A DNA stretch of 64,000 nt from positions 3,774-67,773 of the forward strand of contig DFLA01000046.1 of assembly GCA_002374055.1 (NCBI GenBank). The letters are read 5' to 3'. Of the stretch, positions 23,631-32,970 are shown piece by piece (positions within the stretch are counted from its first letter, which is position 1; each line of letters begins with the position of its first letter). Under the pieces are notes generated by a model. That model saw only the letters and a list, made by a program, of their open reading frames with translations, was not told the DNA's origin and searched no databases. A program made the position numbers and the translations under genes. The DNA is from Caryophanales bacterium UBA3631 (GTDB taxonomy: Bacteria > Bacillota_I > Bacilli_A > RF39 > UBA660).

Positions 23631-25507
23631 TTTGATATTATTTCACATATTAAATTACTTATTTCTGTTGGATTTTCTATTGACAACCCTTCTATTAGTC
23701 TTGCTTGTGCGTATAGTATCTTTGTATATTTTTTTAGTTCTTCTTTGTTATTATTATATAAGTTTTTTATTTTATTAGCTATTTCATGATTTTCATTTAT
23801 CTCAAGTATTAGATTTGCTTTTACTTTTTCATCTGTTGGCATTGCGTTTATTACTTTTTCCATTTCTATAGATATATCCCCTTTTGTTGTTAAACATACT
23901 GGGTGATTTTTTAATCTATTTGTAAATTGTATCTCTGTTATTTGATTATCTAATGATTCTTTCATAAGTTTAAATATGTCATTATATTCTTTGTTTTTAT
24001 TTTCTGTTTTTTCTTTTTCTTCTTTTGTTTCTAAATCTAAGTCATTTGATGATACATTCATAAATTTCTTTTCTTCATATTGTTGTAATGCTTGTATTGT
24101 AAATTCATCTACATATTCTGTTAAATATAAGATATCATATTCTTTTTGTTTTACTTGTTCAACTTGTGGTAGATTATCTATTTTTTCTATTGTCTCACCA
24201 CTTGCGTAGTATATATTTTTTTGTTCTTCTTTCATATTTTCTACGTACTCATTTAGTGTTATGAATTCTTTTTTATTTGATGAATAGAATAATACTAAGT
24301 CTTTTAGTTTATCTTTATCCATTCCATAGTTATTATATATACCAAATTTAATTTGTGTTCCAAATGTTTTAAAGAATTTTTTATATTCCTCAAAGTCATT
24401 TTTTAGCATGTTTGTTAGTTCGTTTTTTATTTTGTTTTCTATACTTTTTGCGATTATTTTTATGTTTTTATTTTCTTGTAGTGTTTCTCTTGATATATTT
24501 AGTGGTAAATCTTGTGTATCTACTATTCCTCTTATAAAGCTAAAGTAGTCTGGTAGTAGATCACTGCATTTTTCCATTATTAGTACTCCATTAGTGTATA
24601 GTTGTAGTCCTTTTTCATATTCTTTTGTATAGAAATCATATGGTGCATGGCTTGGTATAAATAGTATTGAATTATAGCTACATTGTCCTTCTACGTTTGT
24701 GTGAATTACTTTTAATGGTTTTTCATAGTCGTAAAATTTTTCTTGATAAAAATTATTATATTCTTCTTCTGTTATGTCTTTTTTATTCTTTTTCCATAGT
24801 GGTATTTGACTATTTAATGTTTCATCTTGTAATTTATCTTCATATTCGCTATCTGATCCTTCTTTTAGTACTCTATTATTAACTTCCATTATAATTGGAT
24901 ATGTTATATAGTCTGAGTATTTTTTTATTATAGATCTAATTTTGTATTCTTCTAGATAATCGCTATAGTTTGTATCTTCTGTATCTTCTTTTAGATATAG
25001 TGTTATTGTTGTACCATTTGAATCTTTTTCTTGTTCTTTTATTTCATATCCATCTTCTCCATATGATACCCATAGATATGCTTCATCACTGTTGTATGGT
25101 TTTGATAATACTTCTACTTTTTTACTAACCATAAATGCTGAGTAAAAACCTACTCCAAATTGACCTATTATATTTACGTCTGTTTGGTCTTTATTTTCTT
25201 CTTTGAATGTTAGTGAACCACTTTGTGCTATTGTTCCTAAGTTGTTTTCAAGTTCTTCTTTTGTCATTCCACATCCATTGTCTATTATTTTTATTGTTCT
25301 GTTTTCTTTATTTGTTTCTATTCTTATATTAAGTTCTTTCTTTTCTATTTTAATATTTTTGTCTGTAAGTGATTTATAGTATATTTTATCTAGTGCATCA
25401 CTTGAGTTTGATATTAGTTCTCTTAAAAATATTTCTTTATTTGTATAGATTGAATTTATCATCATATCTAATATTTTTTTTGATTGTGCTTTAAATTGTT
25501 TTTTCAT
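23627..25507 (-). CDS. htpG: Molecular chaperone HtpG (Hsp90)
   Basis: 626 residues, full length. N-terminal ATPase with ELISNSSDALDKI, DNGCGMT and GQFGVGFYSAF; middle domain with the RGIVDTQDLPLNISRE segment; C-terminal dimer domain with NPEH-type region replaced by NHPVCL. ATP-driven cytoplasmic chaperone. GAGGAGG ribosome site. The promoter contains a CIRCE operator, so it should be repressed by HrcA. B. subtilis htpG is not under CIRCE, so this differs from that model. Confidence 0.97.
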   Translation of the reverse strand: MKKQFKAQSKKILDMMINSIYTNKEIFLRELISNSSDALDKIYYKSLTDKNIKIEKKELNIRIETNKENRTIKIIDNGCGMTKEELENNLGTIAQSGSLTFKEENKDQTDVNIIGQFGVGFYSAFMVSKKVEVLSKPYNSDEAYLWVSYGEDGYEIKEQEKDSNGTTITLYLKEDTEDTNYSDYLEEYKIRSIIKKYSDYITYPIIMEVNNRVLKEGSDSEYEDKLQDETLNSQIPLWKKNKKDITEEEYNNFYQEKFYDYEKPLKVIHTNVEGQCSYNSILFIPSHAPYDFYTKEYEKGLQLYTNGVLIMEKCSDLLPDYFSFIRGIVDTQDLPLNISRETLQENKNIKIIAKSIENKIKNELTNMLKNDFEEYKKFFKTFGTQIKFGIYNNYGMDKDKLKDLVLFYSSNKKEFITLNEYVENMKEEQKNIYYASGETIEKIDNLPQVEQVKQKEYDILYLTEYVDEFTIQALQQYEEKKFMNVSSNDLDLETKEEKEKTENKNKEYNDIFKLMKESLDNQITEIQFTNRLKNHPVCLTTKGDISIEMEKVINAMPTDEKVKANLILEINENHEIANKIKNLYNNNKEELKKYTKILYAQARLIEGLSIENPTEISNLICEIISK

Positions 25508-25534
25508 ATATATCCTCCTCTTATCACAATAATA

Positions 25535-25576
25535 ATATTACTCTTATTTTTAGCACTTGTCAAGATAGAGTGCTAA
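25535..25576 (-). promoter_or_regulatory. htpG promoter with CIRCE operator
   Basis: CIRCE: TTAGCACTT (25550-25558), 9-nt spacer, GAGTGCTAA (25568-25576). On the minus strand TTGACA (25558-25563), 17-nt spacer, TAATAT (25535-25540), so the operator overlaps the -35 box and spacer. Predicts control by the HrcA repressor. Confidence 0.92.
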
Positions 25577-25598
25577 AAAAGACAAATTACTTTGCCTT
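25575..25598 (-). terminator. Terminator of nth
   Basis: AAGGCAAA/TTTGTCTT (8 bp, one G-U) plus six U. Includes the nth stop codon, and the U-tract touches the htpG CIRCE. Confidence 0.75.
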
Positions 25599-26201
25599 TT
25601 TGTATTTACATATTTCTTTTAATCTACAATTATCACATTGTGGATTTTGTGATTTACAGTAGTATCTTCCAAACAAGACTAGTTGATGATGAAGTCTTCC
25701 TAGTTTTTCTTTTTTTATTTTTTTTGTAAGTATTTCTTCTATTTTTCTTACATCTGATTTTTTTGGTACGAGTCCTAATCTTTTTGATACTCTTTCAACA
25801 TGTGTATCAACAGCTATACATGGAACATTGTATATATTACTTAAAACTACATTTGTTGTTTTTCTACCTACTCCTGGTAGTGATTCTAAAAATGATCTAT
25901 CGTTTGGTACGTATCCTAATTCTTTTAAACTTTTTGCGATTTCTATAGTATTTATAGCCTTTTTGTTATATGTTCCTATCGGTTTTATTATCTTTTTTAC
26001 TTCTTCTATATCTGCATTTGATAGTCGTTCTAAGTTTTTATATTTATTGAATAATATTTCTGTTACTTCGTTTACTTTTTTATCTGTTGTTTGAGCGCTT
26101 AACATTGTGGCGATAAGTAATTCATAGTCTTTGTTATAGTTTAGTTCGCATTTGGGATTAGGTATTAGTTCATTAAGATATTGTTCAATTTTATTTATCA
26201 T
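25587..26201 (-). CDS. nth: Endonuclease III
   Basis: 204 residues. Base-excision repair glycosylase/AP-lyase for oxidised pyrimidines. Helix-hairpin-helix LPGVGRKTTNVV with the catalytic Lys, catalytic Asp in VDTHVERVS, and four-Cys iron-sulfur motif near the C-terminus (C-x6-C-x2-C-x5-C, CKSQNPQCDNC...). Start overlaps the end of dnaD by 11 nt, so the two are coupled, as in B. subtilis dnaD-nth. Confidence 0.96.
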   Translation of the reverse strand: MINKIEQYLNELIPNPKCELNYNKDYELLIATMLSAQTTDKKVNEVTEILFNKYKNLERLSNADIEEVKKIIKPIGTYNKKAINTIEIAKSLKELGYVPNDRSFLESLPGVGRKTTNVVLSNIYNVPCIAVDTHVERVSKRLGLVPKKSDVRKIEEILTKKIKKEKLGRLHHQLVLFGRYYCKSQNPQCDNCRLKEICKYKKAK

Positions 26202-26832
26202 TTAACCAATCGTAATCAAGTATATCGTTTTTTGTTTTTTGTTCTTTTTTTTGTTTGAAATTTATTCTTGATTTTTCTACGTCTTCTTGTGTTTTTATTC
26301 CTTTTTTTGCCCATTCGCTTATTATTTTATCTATATATCTTAAATTACTTACTCCATTATATGTTGCCTCTTTAAGTGCTAATATAATTGTTTCTTCGTT
26401 TGTACCGTTTTCTATCCATGCTCCTATTATTTCATATTCCATTGGTGATATTGTTCTTCCAAATTCTTTTTCAAAGATATCATATATACTTGTTTTATCT
26501 TCTTCTGGTTCTTCATTTAGTATATTAAATGTTAGTTTTTCATATAGGTTATCTAGTTCTATATATTCTACTCTTTTAGTTCCTACTTTTTTTAATTCTA
26601 TATTTAGCAATCCTTTTGTTTTCATGTTTGATATTGTTTCCATTACTTCATTTAGGCTTATTTTTAAATCGTTACTAATCTGTTTTGGATTGAATATGTT
26701 TGTTGTATTTATGATATAAATAATTAATATAAGTTCTTTTTCGGTAATCCCTATTTTTTTGTAGTTAAAAAAAAGTAATCTAGGAACTATCATATCTTTA
26801 TTCTTTATTATTTGTTTTAGTGTTTCTGTCAT
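26191..26832 (-). CDS. dnaD: DNA replication protein DnaD
   Basis: 213 residues. Primosome protein that helps load the replicative helicase. N-terminal winged-helix part (about 1-100), then the DnaD/DnaB2 domain with EFGRTISPMEYEII and the conserved NLRYIDKIISEW (YxxxIxxxW motif). A GTG at 26841 falls in the GGTGATA ribosome site, so the ATG at 26832 is chosen. Coupled to nth downstream. Confidence 0.92.
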   Translation of the reverse strand: MTETLKQIIKNKDMIVPRLLFFNYKKIGITEKELILIIYIINTTNIFNPKQISNDLKISLNEVMETISNMKTKGLLNIELKKVGTKRVEYIELDNLYEKLTFNILNEEPEEDKTSIYDIFEKEFGRTISPMEYEIIGAWIENGTNEETIILALKEATYNGVSNLRYIDKIISEWAKKGIKTQEDVEKSRINFKQKKEQKTKNDILDYDWLNDK

Positions 26833-26896
26833 ATTTATCACCGCTTACATTATACATTATAATTGATTTTATTGTAATATTTTTTATTAATTATTT

Positions 26897-26923
26897 TAAA
26901 AAAGTAGGAGTTTATCCTACTTT
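26897..26923 (-). terminator. Terminator after the CCA/poly(A) polymerase gene
   Basis: AAAGTAGGA/TCCTACTTT with U-run. Overlaps the gene end. Confidence 0.85.
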
Positions 26924-27988
26924 GTAGTTTTTCTTTATATATTTTTTTATTTCTGTTTTTTTATTTTTCAGATTATTGTATATTATTTGTTTTTCTATGT
27001 CGTCATATATTTGCGCTATCATTTTATTTGTTACTTTTATTATATCTGATATTTCGAAGAAATTTATGTCTATTTCATCTCTATCTTTTATTTGTAGTTT
27101 TTTGTATTGTTCTATTATATTATTGTTTTCTTGTTTTATTTCATCTATTATTGTAAGTATCTCTGGGCCATATTTATATAAGTCGCATAGGTCAAAGTTT
27201 TTTTCTTTTAGTTCTCGGATTATTTTTATTTTCTTTTGTTCTTCTTTATTAAAGTTGTATGTATCATCTTTTATTATTTGCGCCCACATACCTAGTGTGT
27301 CTTTTGTATATTTAATTTTATCTATTTTTATATTTAAATATTTTTCAAGTTTAAATTTTTTTATTAGTTTTATACCATATTTGTAATTTTTTGATTTTAG
27401 TATTTTTTCTAATTCTTGTTTTTTTCTATCATATGATATATTTGTTAAATTATCTTTGTATTTTTCTATTGCTTTTTCTAGCTTTTTATCTAATTTAAAA
27501 TCAAGTATTGTAGCAAAACGTAGCGCTCGTAATATTCTTAATGCGTCTTTTTTTATTTTTGTTTTTGGACCTATTAATCTTATTATTTTCTTATCTATAT
27601 CTTTTTTTGCATTTTTTAAGTCTATATATTTTTCATTTTTATCTATGCATAGTGTGTTAATTGTAAAATCACGTCTTCTTAGGTCTGTTTTTAGTTTTTT
27701 TGTGTATTTTATTTTTTCAGGGAATCTATTTTTTAAATATTTGCTTTCTTTCCTAAATGTTGTTATTTCGAATTGTTGATTTTTATATTTTAGTTTGTAT
27801 GATCCATATTTGTTGTCTTTTATGTTTTTAAATATTTTTTTTAGTTCTTTATATTTGGCATTTGTGCATATATCTATGTCGCTACTTTTTTTTCCTATGT
27901 ATAAATCTCTTGGATAACCTCCTATTATATAGGCTTCAAATTTGTTTTTATTTAGTATTTTTAATATTTCTATTGCTATATTATACAT
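26912..27988 (-). CDS. CCA-adding enzyme / poly(A) polymerase family nucleotidyltransferase
   Basis: 358 residues, class II nucleotidyltransferase. Catalytic head with YIIGGYPRDLYIG and SSDIDICT (two metal Asp), RRDFTINTL (ribose-binding arm) and DALRILRALRFA (neck, nucleotide selection). In Bacilli a single such enzyme normally adds CCA to tRNA 3' ends, but the tRNA-Ala gene here already encodes its CCA. So a repair role is as likely as an essential one. Its start overlaps the end of the VanY-like gene by 8 nt. Confidence 0.9.
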   Translation of the reverse strand: MYNIAIEILKILNKNKFEAYIIGGYPRDLYIGKKSSDIDICTNAKYKELKKIFKNIKDNKYGSYKLKYKNQQFEITTFRKESKYLKNRFPEKIKYTKKLKTDLRRRDFTINTLCIDKNEKYIDLKNAKKDIDKKIIRLIGPKTKIKKDALRILRALRFATILDFKLDKKLEKAIEKYKDNLTNISYDRKKQELEKILKSKNYKYGIKLIKKFKLEKYLNIKIDKIKYTKDTLGMWAQIIKDDTYNFNKEEQKKIKIIRELKEKNFDLCDLYKYGPEILTIIDEIKQENNNIIEQYKKLQIKDRDEIDINFFEISDIIKVTNKMIAQIYDDIEKQIIYNNLKNKKTEIKKYIKKNYKVG

Positions 27989-28871
27989 TGTATTCTGATG
28001 TTAAATTAAAGTGTTCTTCTAGTGTTATCCAATTTCCATTATTATATAATTCTTGTGCTAATTCTTTTCCTACATATCTTAAATGCCATGATTCGTATTG
28101 ATATCCTGTTTGTGCTTCTTTTCCTTTTGGATATCTTAGTATTAGTCCATATTTTTGACAGTTGTCTTTAACCCATTTTCCTTCTTCTGTATATGCAAAA
28201 GAGTCATCTATTGTGTTTAAATCGAATGCTAGACCTGTTTGATGTTCTGAGTGTCCTGGACGTGCTGAGTATGTATCTGCTGCTAATTGTCCATCCTGAG
28301 CAACATAATTATTATATAGGTTTTCTTGATATGAGTATGATCTAAATCCGGATGATATATATAGATTCAATCCAATACTTTGTGCATCTGCTTTCATTTC
28401 ATTAAATGCATTAATTGTTTCTTTTGTTAAGCATGTTGTGCAGAATTCATAGTTTTCTGAGTTTTCTGTTCTATATGTTTTTGGGAGGTCATATGTTTTA
28501 TTTACTATTAGTATTCCGTCAACATATGTAACTCCATCAATTTTTTCTATTTTATTCTCCTCCTTAATCAACGATTCTGTTTGTTTATTTTCTTCTTTTT
28601 TTGTGTCTTCTATATTTTCTGCTTTTATTTCAGGTTCTGTTTTATTATATTCTTTACATTTTTCATTGATTATTTTTTCTATGAATATTGTTGTTATGCA
28701 TATAAGTAATCCTATTACTATATATTTGATAAATCTTTTTATTGCTTTTTTAGTATTTGTTATTGTTATTAATTTTATGAATCCTATTATTATTATAATT
28801 ATTGGAATTATATATTTACTAATTATTAAAATATTATTTACAGTTTCTTTATGGTTGCATACAAATTTCAT
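27981..28871 (-). CDS. D-alanyl-D-alanine carboxypeptidase, VanY family
   Basis: 296 residues from the ATG at 28871 (a GTG at 28880 lies in the ribosome site). Two N-terminal membrane helices (about 15-35 and 45-65), a charged linker, then an extracytoplasmic M15 peptidase domain: SGFRSYSYQ, SARPGHSEHQTGLAFDL (His and Asp zinc ligands) and WHLRYVG (His ligand). Trims the terminal D-Ala of peptidoglycan stem peptides. No other van genes nearby, so a housekeeping wall enzyme rather than a resistance gene. Confidence 0.9.
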   Translation of the reverse strand: MKFVCNHKETVNNILIISKYIIPIIIIIIGFIKLITITNTKKAIKRFIKYIVIGLLICITTIFIEKIINEKCKEYNKTEPEIKAENIEDTKKEENKQTESLIKEENKIEKIDGVTYVDGILIVNKTYDLPKTYRTENSENYEFCTTCLTKETINAFNEMKADAQSIGLNLYISSGFRSYSYQENLYNNYVAQDGQLAADTYSARPGHSEHQTGLAFDLNTIDDSFAYTEEGKWVKDNCQKYGLILRYPKGKEAQTGYQYESWHLRYVGKELAQELYNNGNWITLEEHFNLTSEYNV

Positions 28872-28950
28872 ATCATACACCTTCTATTTTATTATATTCT
28901 TTTTTTTATTATCTATAATAAGTTTAACATATTACTTATTTTTTATCAAG

Positions 28951-28969
28951 AAAAAAAGGCCACTGCCTT
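28951..28969 (-). terminator. Terminator of the SGNH protein gene
   Basis: AAGGC/GCCTT stem with seven U on the minus strand. Confidence 0.75.
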
Positions 28970-28975
28970 ATTGGT

Positions 28976-30091
28976 TTATTTTGTCAATTCTGTTTTTATA
29001 TTATTAACTAGGATATTGTTTCCAGTTTGATTCATATGTAATCCGTCTGGTGTATAGCCATCATTTAAATTGCCATTATTATCATGTAAATTTGATGTTA
29101 CATCAATATATTTTAACCAATTATTTGCTGAGCAAAATTGTTTCATTCCTTCATTAAAATTATCGATTGTTGTGTTGTTTACATATCCTGCTGTATATTT
29201 TGTTCCAACGTGATATACGCTGTTTACATATATGATTGCATTTGGATTTTTTTCATGAAGTTTAGTTAAAAAGTTTTGCATTTGTGCTACGCTTGTTTCA
29301 TTTACTCCAAGCATTACTGAAATTTTTAATGCATTATTTGGTATTTTTGACATGTTGTTTAACCAATATGTTGGGCCAGTTGTTTTTAATGCTGTTACAT
29401 TTATATTTTTTCCTAATGCTTCTAATTGATTTTTTATTCCTTCGTATCTTGAGTCACCAATAAAGACAAAATTATCAAGTGTTTTATCTATTTCATGCAA
29501 TTTTAGTACTACATCATTTCCAACTTTAGCTAGTGATGATGTACCATTTGTTTTTTTGGTTGTACTTACTTGTTGTGTATTTGGTGTACTTGTATTTGCT
29601 TTATTAGTTTCTGTTTTTATTGGTTTACAATCATCATCGTATTTTGTTTGATCATTTATGAAACCTGGACATATTTTTTCTCCGTTATCTTTTTCTATTG
29701 CGCATTTATCTGAATTTATGAAACAGTTTACGCAACTCATAAATTTATTGTTTGCTCCTGCTACTAGTGATACTGCAAAGTTTACTATTGAAAATATAAA
29801 GAATATTACTACTGCTGCTATTATACTGTTTACTAGTTTTGATTTTGCTTTTTTTAATTCGTCTTCTACTTTGCCTGAAAATGTTACTTTTAGGAATGAT
29901 ATCATTCCACTTATTACTAGTAATATTGGGACAAATATTTTAATTATTGTCATAAATGTTGATGTCATCTGTGCAAAAACTAGTGGAAATTTTTTATCTG
30001 TATCGCATATTATGTAATCTGTTGCAAATACAATTTCTGGCATTATACTTGCTAATAATATTGTTATTATTTTTGCATTTTTTCTACGCAT
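28976..30091 (-). CDS. Two-helix membrane module fused to an SGNH hydrolase domain
   Basis: 371 residues. N-terminal ~115 residues: possible signal (to about 23), then two long membrane helices (about 45-65 and 87-110) separated by a basic loop, similar in layout to VirB2/TrbC-type pilin precursors. A Cys-rich linker follows (about 115-150), then a Thr/Ser/Asn spacer. From about 195: SGNH esterase fold with FIGDSRYEG (catalytic Ser), VMLGVNE and DGLHMNQTG (Asp-x-x-His). Likely acts on cell-wall or surface glycan esters. GAGGTG ribosome site. Confidence 0.75.
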   Translation of the reverse strand: MRRKNAKIITILLASIMPEIVFATDYIICDTDKKFPLVFAQMTSTFMTIIKIFVPILLVISGMISFLKVTFSGKVEDELKKAKSKLVNSIIAAVVIFFIFSIVNFAVSLVAGANNKFMSCVNCFINSDKCAIEKDNGEKICPGFINDQTKYDDDCKPIKTETNKANTSTPNTQQVSTTKKTNGTSSLAKVGNDVVLKLHEIDKTLDNFVFIGDSRYEGIKNQLEALGKNINVTALKTTGPTYWLNNMSKIPNNALKISVMLGVNETSVAQMQNFLTKLHEKNPNAIIYVNSVYHVGTKYTAGYVNNTTIDNFNEGMKQFCSANNWLKYIDVTSNLHDNNGNLNDGYTPDGLHMNQTGNNILVNNIKTELTK

Positions 30092-30146
30092 ATTTATACA
30101 CCTCTTGCTATAATATAGTTTAGCATATTACTTTATTTAAAGCAAG

Positions 30147-30167
30147 AAAAAAAAGGCTATTGCCTTT
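30147..30167 (-). terminator. Terminator of the HU gene
   Basis: AAAGGC/GCCTTT stem with eight U on the minus strand. Confidence 0.85.
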
Positions 30168-30177
30168 ATTTTTTATA

Positions 30178-30450
30178 TTAGTTTAAAGCTTCTTTTAATT
30201 TAGATCCAGCTTTAATTTTTGCAACATTGTGTGCAGGAACTTTGATAGTAGCACCAGTTCTTGGATTTCTTGCTTCTGAAGCTCCTTTGTGAACGTTTTC
30301 AAATGTAGCAAATCCTGTTAATGTTACTTTTTTATCTTTCTTTAATCCTTTTATAATTCCATTCATCATTGCTTCTAATGCACGAGATGAATCTGCTTTT
30401 GTTAGTCCTGTTTCTTCTGCAATGTAACTAACTAAATCTGTTTTTGTCAT
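30178..30450 (-). CDS. hup: HU-family DNA-binding protein
   Basis: 90 residues, standard HU length. Pattern: MTKTDLVSYIAEETGL, GFATFENVHKGASEARNPRTG (the DNA-embracing arm) and a Lys-rich end. Nucleoid architectural protein. AGGAGG ribosome site 10 nt before the ATG. Monocistronic with its own terminator. In B. subtilis hbs also lies downstream of spoIVA, so the neighbourhood is conserved although another gene is inserted. Confidence 0.95.
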   Translation of the reverse strand: MTKTDLVSYIAEETGLTKADSSRALEAMMNGIIKGLKKDKKVTLTGFATFENVHKGASEARNPRTGATIKVPAHNVAKIKAGSKLKEALN

Positions 30451-30520
30451 CTAAAATACCTCCTATGTGTTAAGCTCTATCTTGCTTACAATCTAAGAAT
30501 ACCATGTTTTTTTTATAAAA

Positions 30521-31372
30521 TCAATATTTTTTATTAATAATTTTATGTTTTATATCAATTTCTATTATATTTGAACCGTATATATCGTTTAGAAATGTTA
30601 TTTTGGATTTTCTGGATAGTTTCATTATTCCGCTACTTATTATTATTGTGTTTTTATTCTTTTTTATTATTCCTCTTATATTTTTAGGAAATAATTCTCT
30701 TGTTGGCGATATTATTCCAAAGTGTCCTGGGATAAATGATGGTATCATTCCACCATGTGTATGCCCACAAAGTGTCAATGATATTGATTCAATATTTTTT
30801 ATATTTTTATAGTTATCTTTCCTTAATAATAGTGTTGGAGTGTGTAATAATAGTATTTTATATTTATTCTTTGTTTTTTCTATTATTTTTTCTAATTGTT
30901 TATTGTATTTTTCAGGTTGTTTTTCTTTATATGTATAGTAGTATTCATAATCCGGATTATATCCTATGAATGAGATATTTTCTTCTTCATATATTTCATT
31001 ATCTAGTATTATTATTTTATCTGTTTTTAATTTTTTTATCCATTCTATATTTTCTGTTTTTCCAAATCCATTTTTTTCCATTTTAATATATTCATGGTTT
31101 CCTATTGATATAATTACTTTTCCTATTTGTGATAGTTCTTTTATAAATTCTTTTAGGTCTTTATAGTTTGTGTCTTCTACTACGTCATATAGATCTATTG
31201 TATCTCCTGTTATACATATGTAGTCTGGTTTTATTTGGTTTATTTTGTTTTTTATCATTTCTAATCTTTTTATATTGTATTTGTGTGCAAAATGTATATC
31301 TGATATATGTATAATTTTTTTATTTATTTTATTATCATTTTCTACTGTATATTTGTTATATTGAATTCTCAT
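30521..31372 (-). CDS. Metallophosphoesterase (calcineurin-like), canonical
   Basis: 283 residues. All metal-site motifs are intact: HISDIHF, TGDTIDL, SIGNHEY, LLLHTPT and CGHTHGGM. Cytoplasmic or peripheral, with no clear signal. YkuE-like size; substrate unknown, relatives hydrolyse lipid A precursors or other phosphoesters. Useful as the intact comparison for the degenerate copy at 19170. GGTGATA ribosome site. Lies between hup and spoIVA. Confidence 0.85.
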   Translation of the reverse strand: MRIQYNKYTVENDNKINKKIIHISDIHFAHKYNIKRLEMIKNKINQIKPDYICITGDTIDLYDVVEDTNYKDLKEFIKELSQIGKVIISIGNHEYIKMEKNGFGKTENIEWIKKLKTDKIIILDNEIYEEENISFIGYNPDYEYYYTYKEKQPEKYNKQLEKIIEKTKNKYKILLLHTPTLLLRKDNYKNIKNIESISLTLCGHTHGGMIPSFIPGHFGIISPTRELFPKNIRGIIKKNKNTIIISSGIMKLSRKSKITFLNDIYGSNIIEIDIKHKIINKKY

Positions 31373-31408
31373 TTTATCACCTTTTTTATTATATCATTTT
31401 TTTGTTTT

Positions 31409-32884
31409 CTATAATACTATTGCGAATAAGTTTCCATTTCCTTTATTTACTAGTTTAGTTAGTGTATTTTGAAGTTTATTTCTTACATTTTCTGGCATTA
31501 GTGATAGTTTTGCTTGTATTCCTTCTTTTACTATAACGTCTAGGCTTCTTCCAAATATTTCGCTTTTCCATATGTTATTAGGTGATTCTTCTTGATCTTT
31601 CATCAGATAGTCTATTAATTCTTTGCTTTGTATTTCTGATCCTATAATTGGCTCAAATGTAGATTCTACATCTACTCTTATCATGTGTATTGATGGCGCT
31701 ACTGCTTTTAGTTTTACGCCATATCTACTGCCTTGTTTAATTATTTCTGGTGTGTCTAGTTTCATGTCTTCTAGTGATGGCGATGCTACTCCATATCCTG
31801 TTGTTTTTACCATTTTTAGTGCTGATTTTATTTGATCGTATTCGTGTTTTGCTTCATTGTATTCTTGGAATAGTGATAATAGTTGCGATTTACTTGTTAT
31901 ATCTATTCCTATGATATCTTTTAGTATTTCATTATATAGGTTTTCTGGTGCTTTTAGATTAATTGTTACTATTCCTGAAGATGTATCTACATCTGATATA
32001 AATGCTTTTTCTATATATTCACAATCGCTGAAGTGATTTATTATATTGTCAATATCTCTTACTTTATCTACTTCAAATACACTTTCTCTTATTTTTTCTA
32101 TGTATATTTTTTTTAACCAATTATCTTTTGAAAGGCATGCTATCCACTCTGGCATATTAACACTCACTTCTACTACTGGGAATTCGTATAATGCTTCTTT
32201 AAGTATTGTATATATTTCTAGTTCTTTCATATTTTCTATACTGATTGGCATTACTGGTACGCCGTAGTTTTCTCTTAAGTTTTCTGCAAGTCTTTCTGTT
32301 TCTGGTAACATAGGATGTGCTGAGTTAAGTATTACTATGAATGGTTTACCAATACTCTTTAGTTCTTCTACTATTCTTTCTTCTGCTTCTACGTAGTTAT
32401 TTCTTTCTATTTCTCCGAATGATCCATCTGTTGTTACTAGTATTCCTATGCTTGAGTGGTCTTTTATTACTTTACTTGTTCCTATTTCTGCTGCTTCTAC
32501 AAATGGTATTTCTTCATCATACCATGGTGTTTTTACCATTCTCGGTCCATTTTCGTCTTCGTATCCTTTTGCTCCTGGTATTACGTATCCAACGCAATCT
32601 ACAAGTCTTACGTTTGCTTTGAATTCTTCTATTTTTATTTCGGCTGCATTACTTGGTACAAATTTTGGTTCTGTTGTCATTATTGTCTTTCCTTGTGCGC
32701 TTTGTGGTATTTCATCTAGTGCTCGTTTTTTTTCATATTCGTCTTCTATATTAGGTACTACTAGGTTTTCTATTACTTTTTTTATAAATGTTGATTTTCC
32801 TGTTCTTACTGCACCTACTACTCCTAGATATAAATCTCCTCCTGTCCTTTCTGTTATGTTTTTAATTATTTGTAATTTTTCCAT
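31409..32884 (-). CDS. spoIVA: Stage IV sporulation protein A
   Basis: 491 residues. Spore-coat morphogenetic ATPase that polymerises on the forespore surface and forms the basement layer of the coat. Walker A GAVRTGKSTFIKK near residue 25, Walker B-like VRLVDCVGY, TDGSFGEI and the switch region NSAHPMLPET. The conserved C-terminal end GNGNLFAIVL is present. GAGGGATG ribosome site. Upstream lie the unknown gene at 32969, then spoVIF and der. Confidence 0.97.
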   Translation of the reverse strand: MEKLQIIKNITERTGGDLYLGVVGAVRTGKSTFIKKVIENLVVPNIEDEYEKKRALDEIPQSAQGKTIMTTEPKFVPSNAAEIKIEEFKANVRLVDCVGYVIPGAKGYEDENGPRMVKTPWYDEEIPFVEAAEIGTSKVIKDHSSIGILVTTDGSFGEIERNNYVEAEERIVEELKSIGKPFIVILNSAHPMLPETERLAENLRENYGVPVMPISIENMKELEIYTILKEALYEFPVVEVSVNMPEWIACLSKDNWLKKIYIEKIRESVFEVDKVRDIDNIINHFSDCEYIEKAFISDVDTSSGIVTINLKAPENLYNEILKDIIGIDITSKSQLLSLFQEYNEAKHEYDQIKSALKMVKTTGYGVASPSLEDMKLDTPEIIKQGSRYGVKLKAVAPSIHMIRVDVESTFEPIIGSEIQSKELIDYLMKDQEESPNNIWKSEIFGRSLDVIVKEGIQAKLSLMPENVRNKLQNTLTKLVNKGNGNLFAIVL

Positions 32885-32944
32885 TTCATCCCTCTACTTT
32901 CAATTATTCATTTAAATCTATGTATTATTTTTATTTTGTAGTAC

Positions 32945-32970
32945 AAAAAAAACTACTTTTTAGTAGTTTT
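32945..32970 (-). terminator. Terminator of the unknown gene
   Basis: AAAACTACT/AGTAGTTTT stem with seven U on the minus strand. Confidence 0.85.

Noticed and set aside
27981..28871. Vancomycin resistance locus
   Set aside because: Only a VanY-family carboxypeptidase is present. No vanH, vanA/B, vanX or vanRS genes are nearby.
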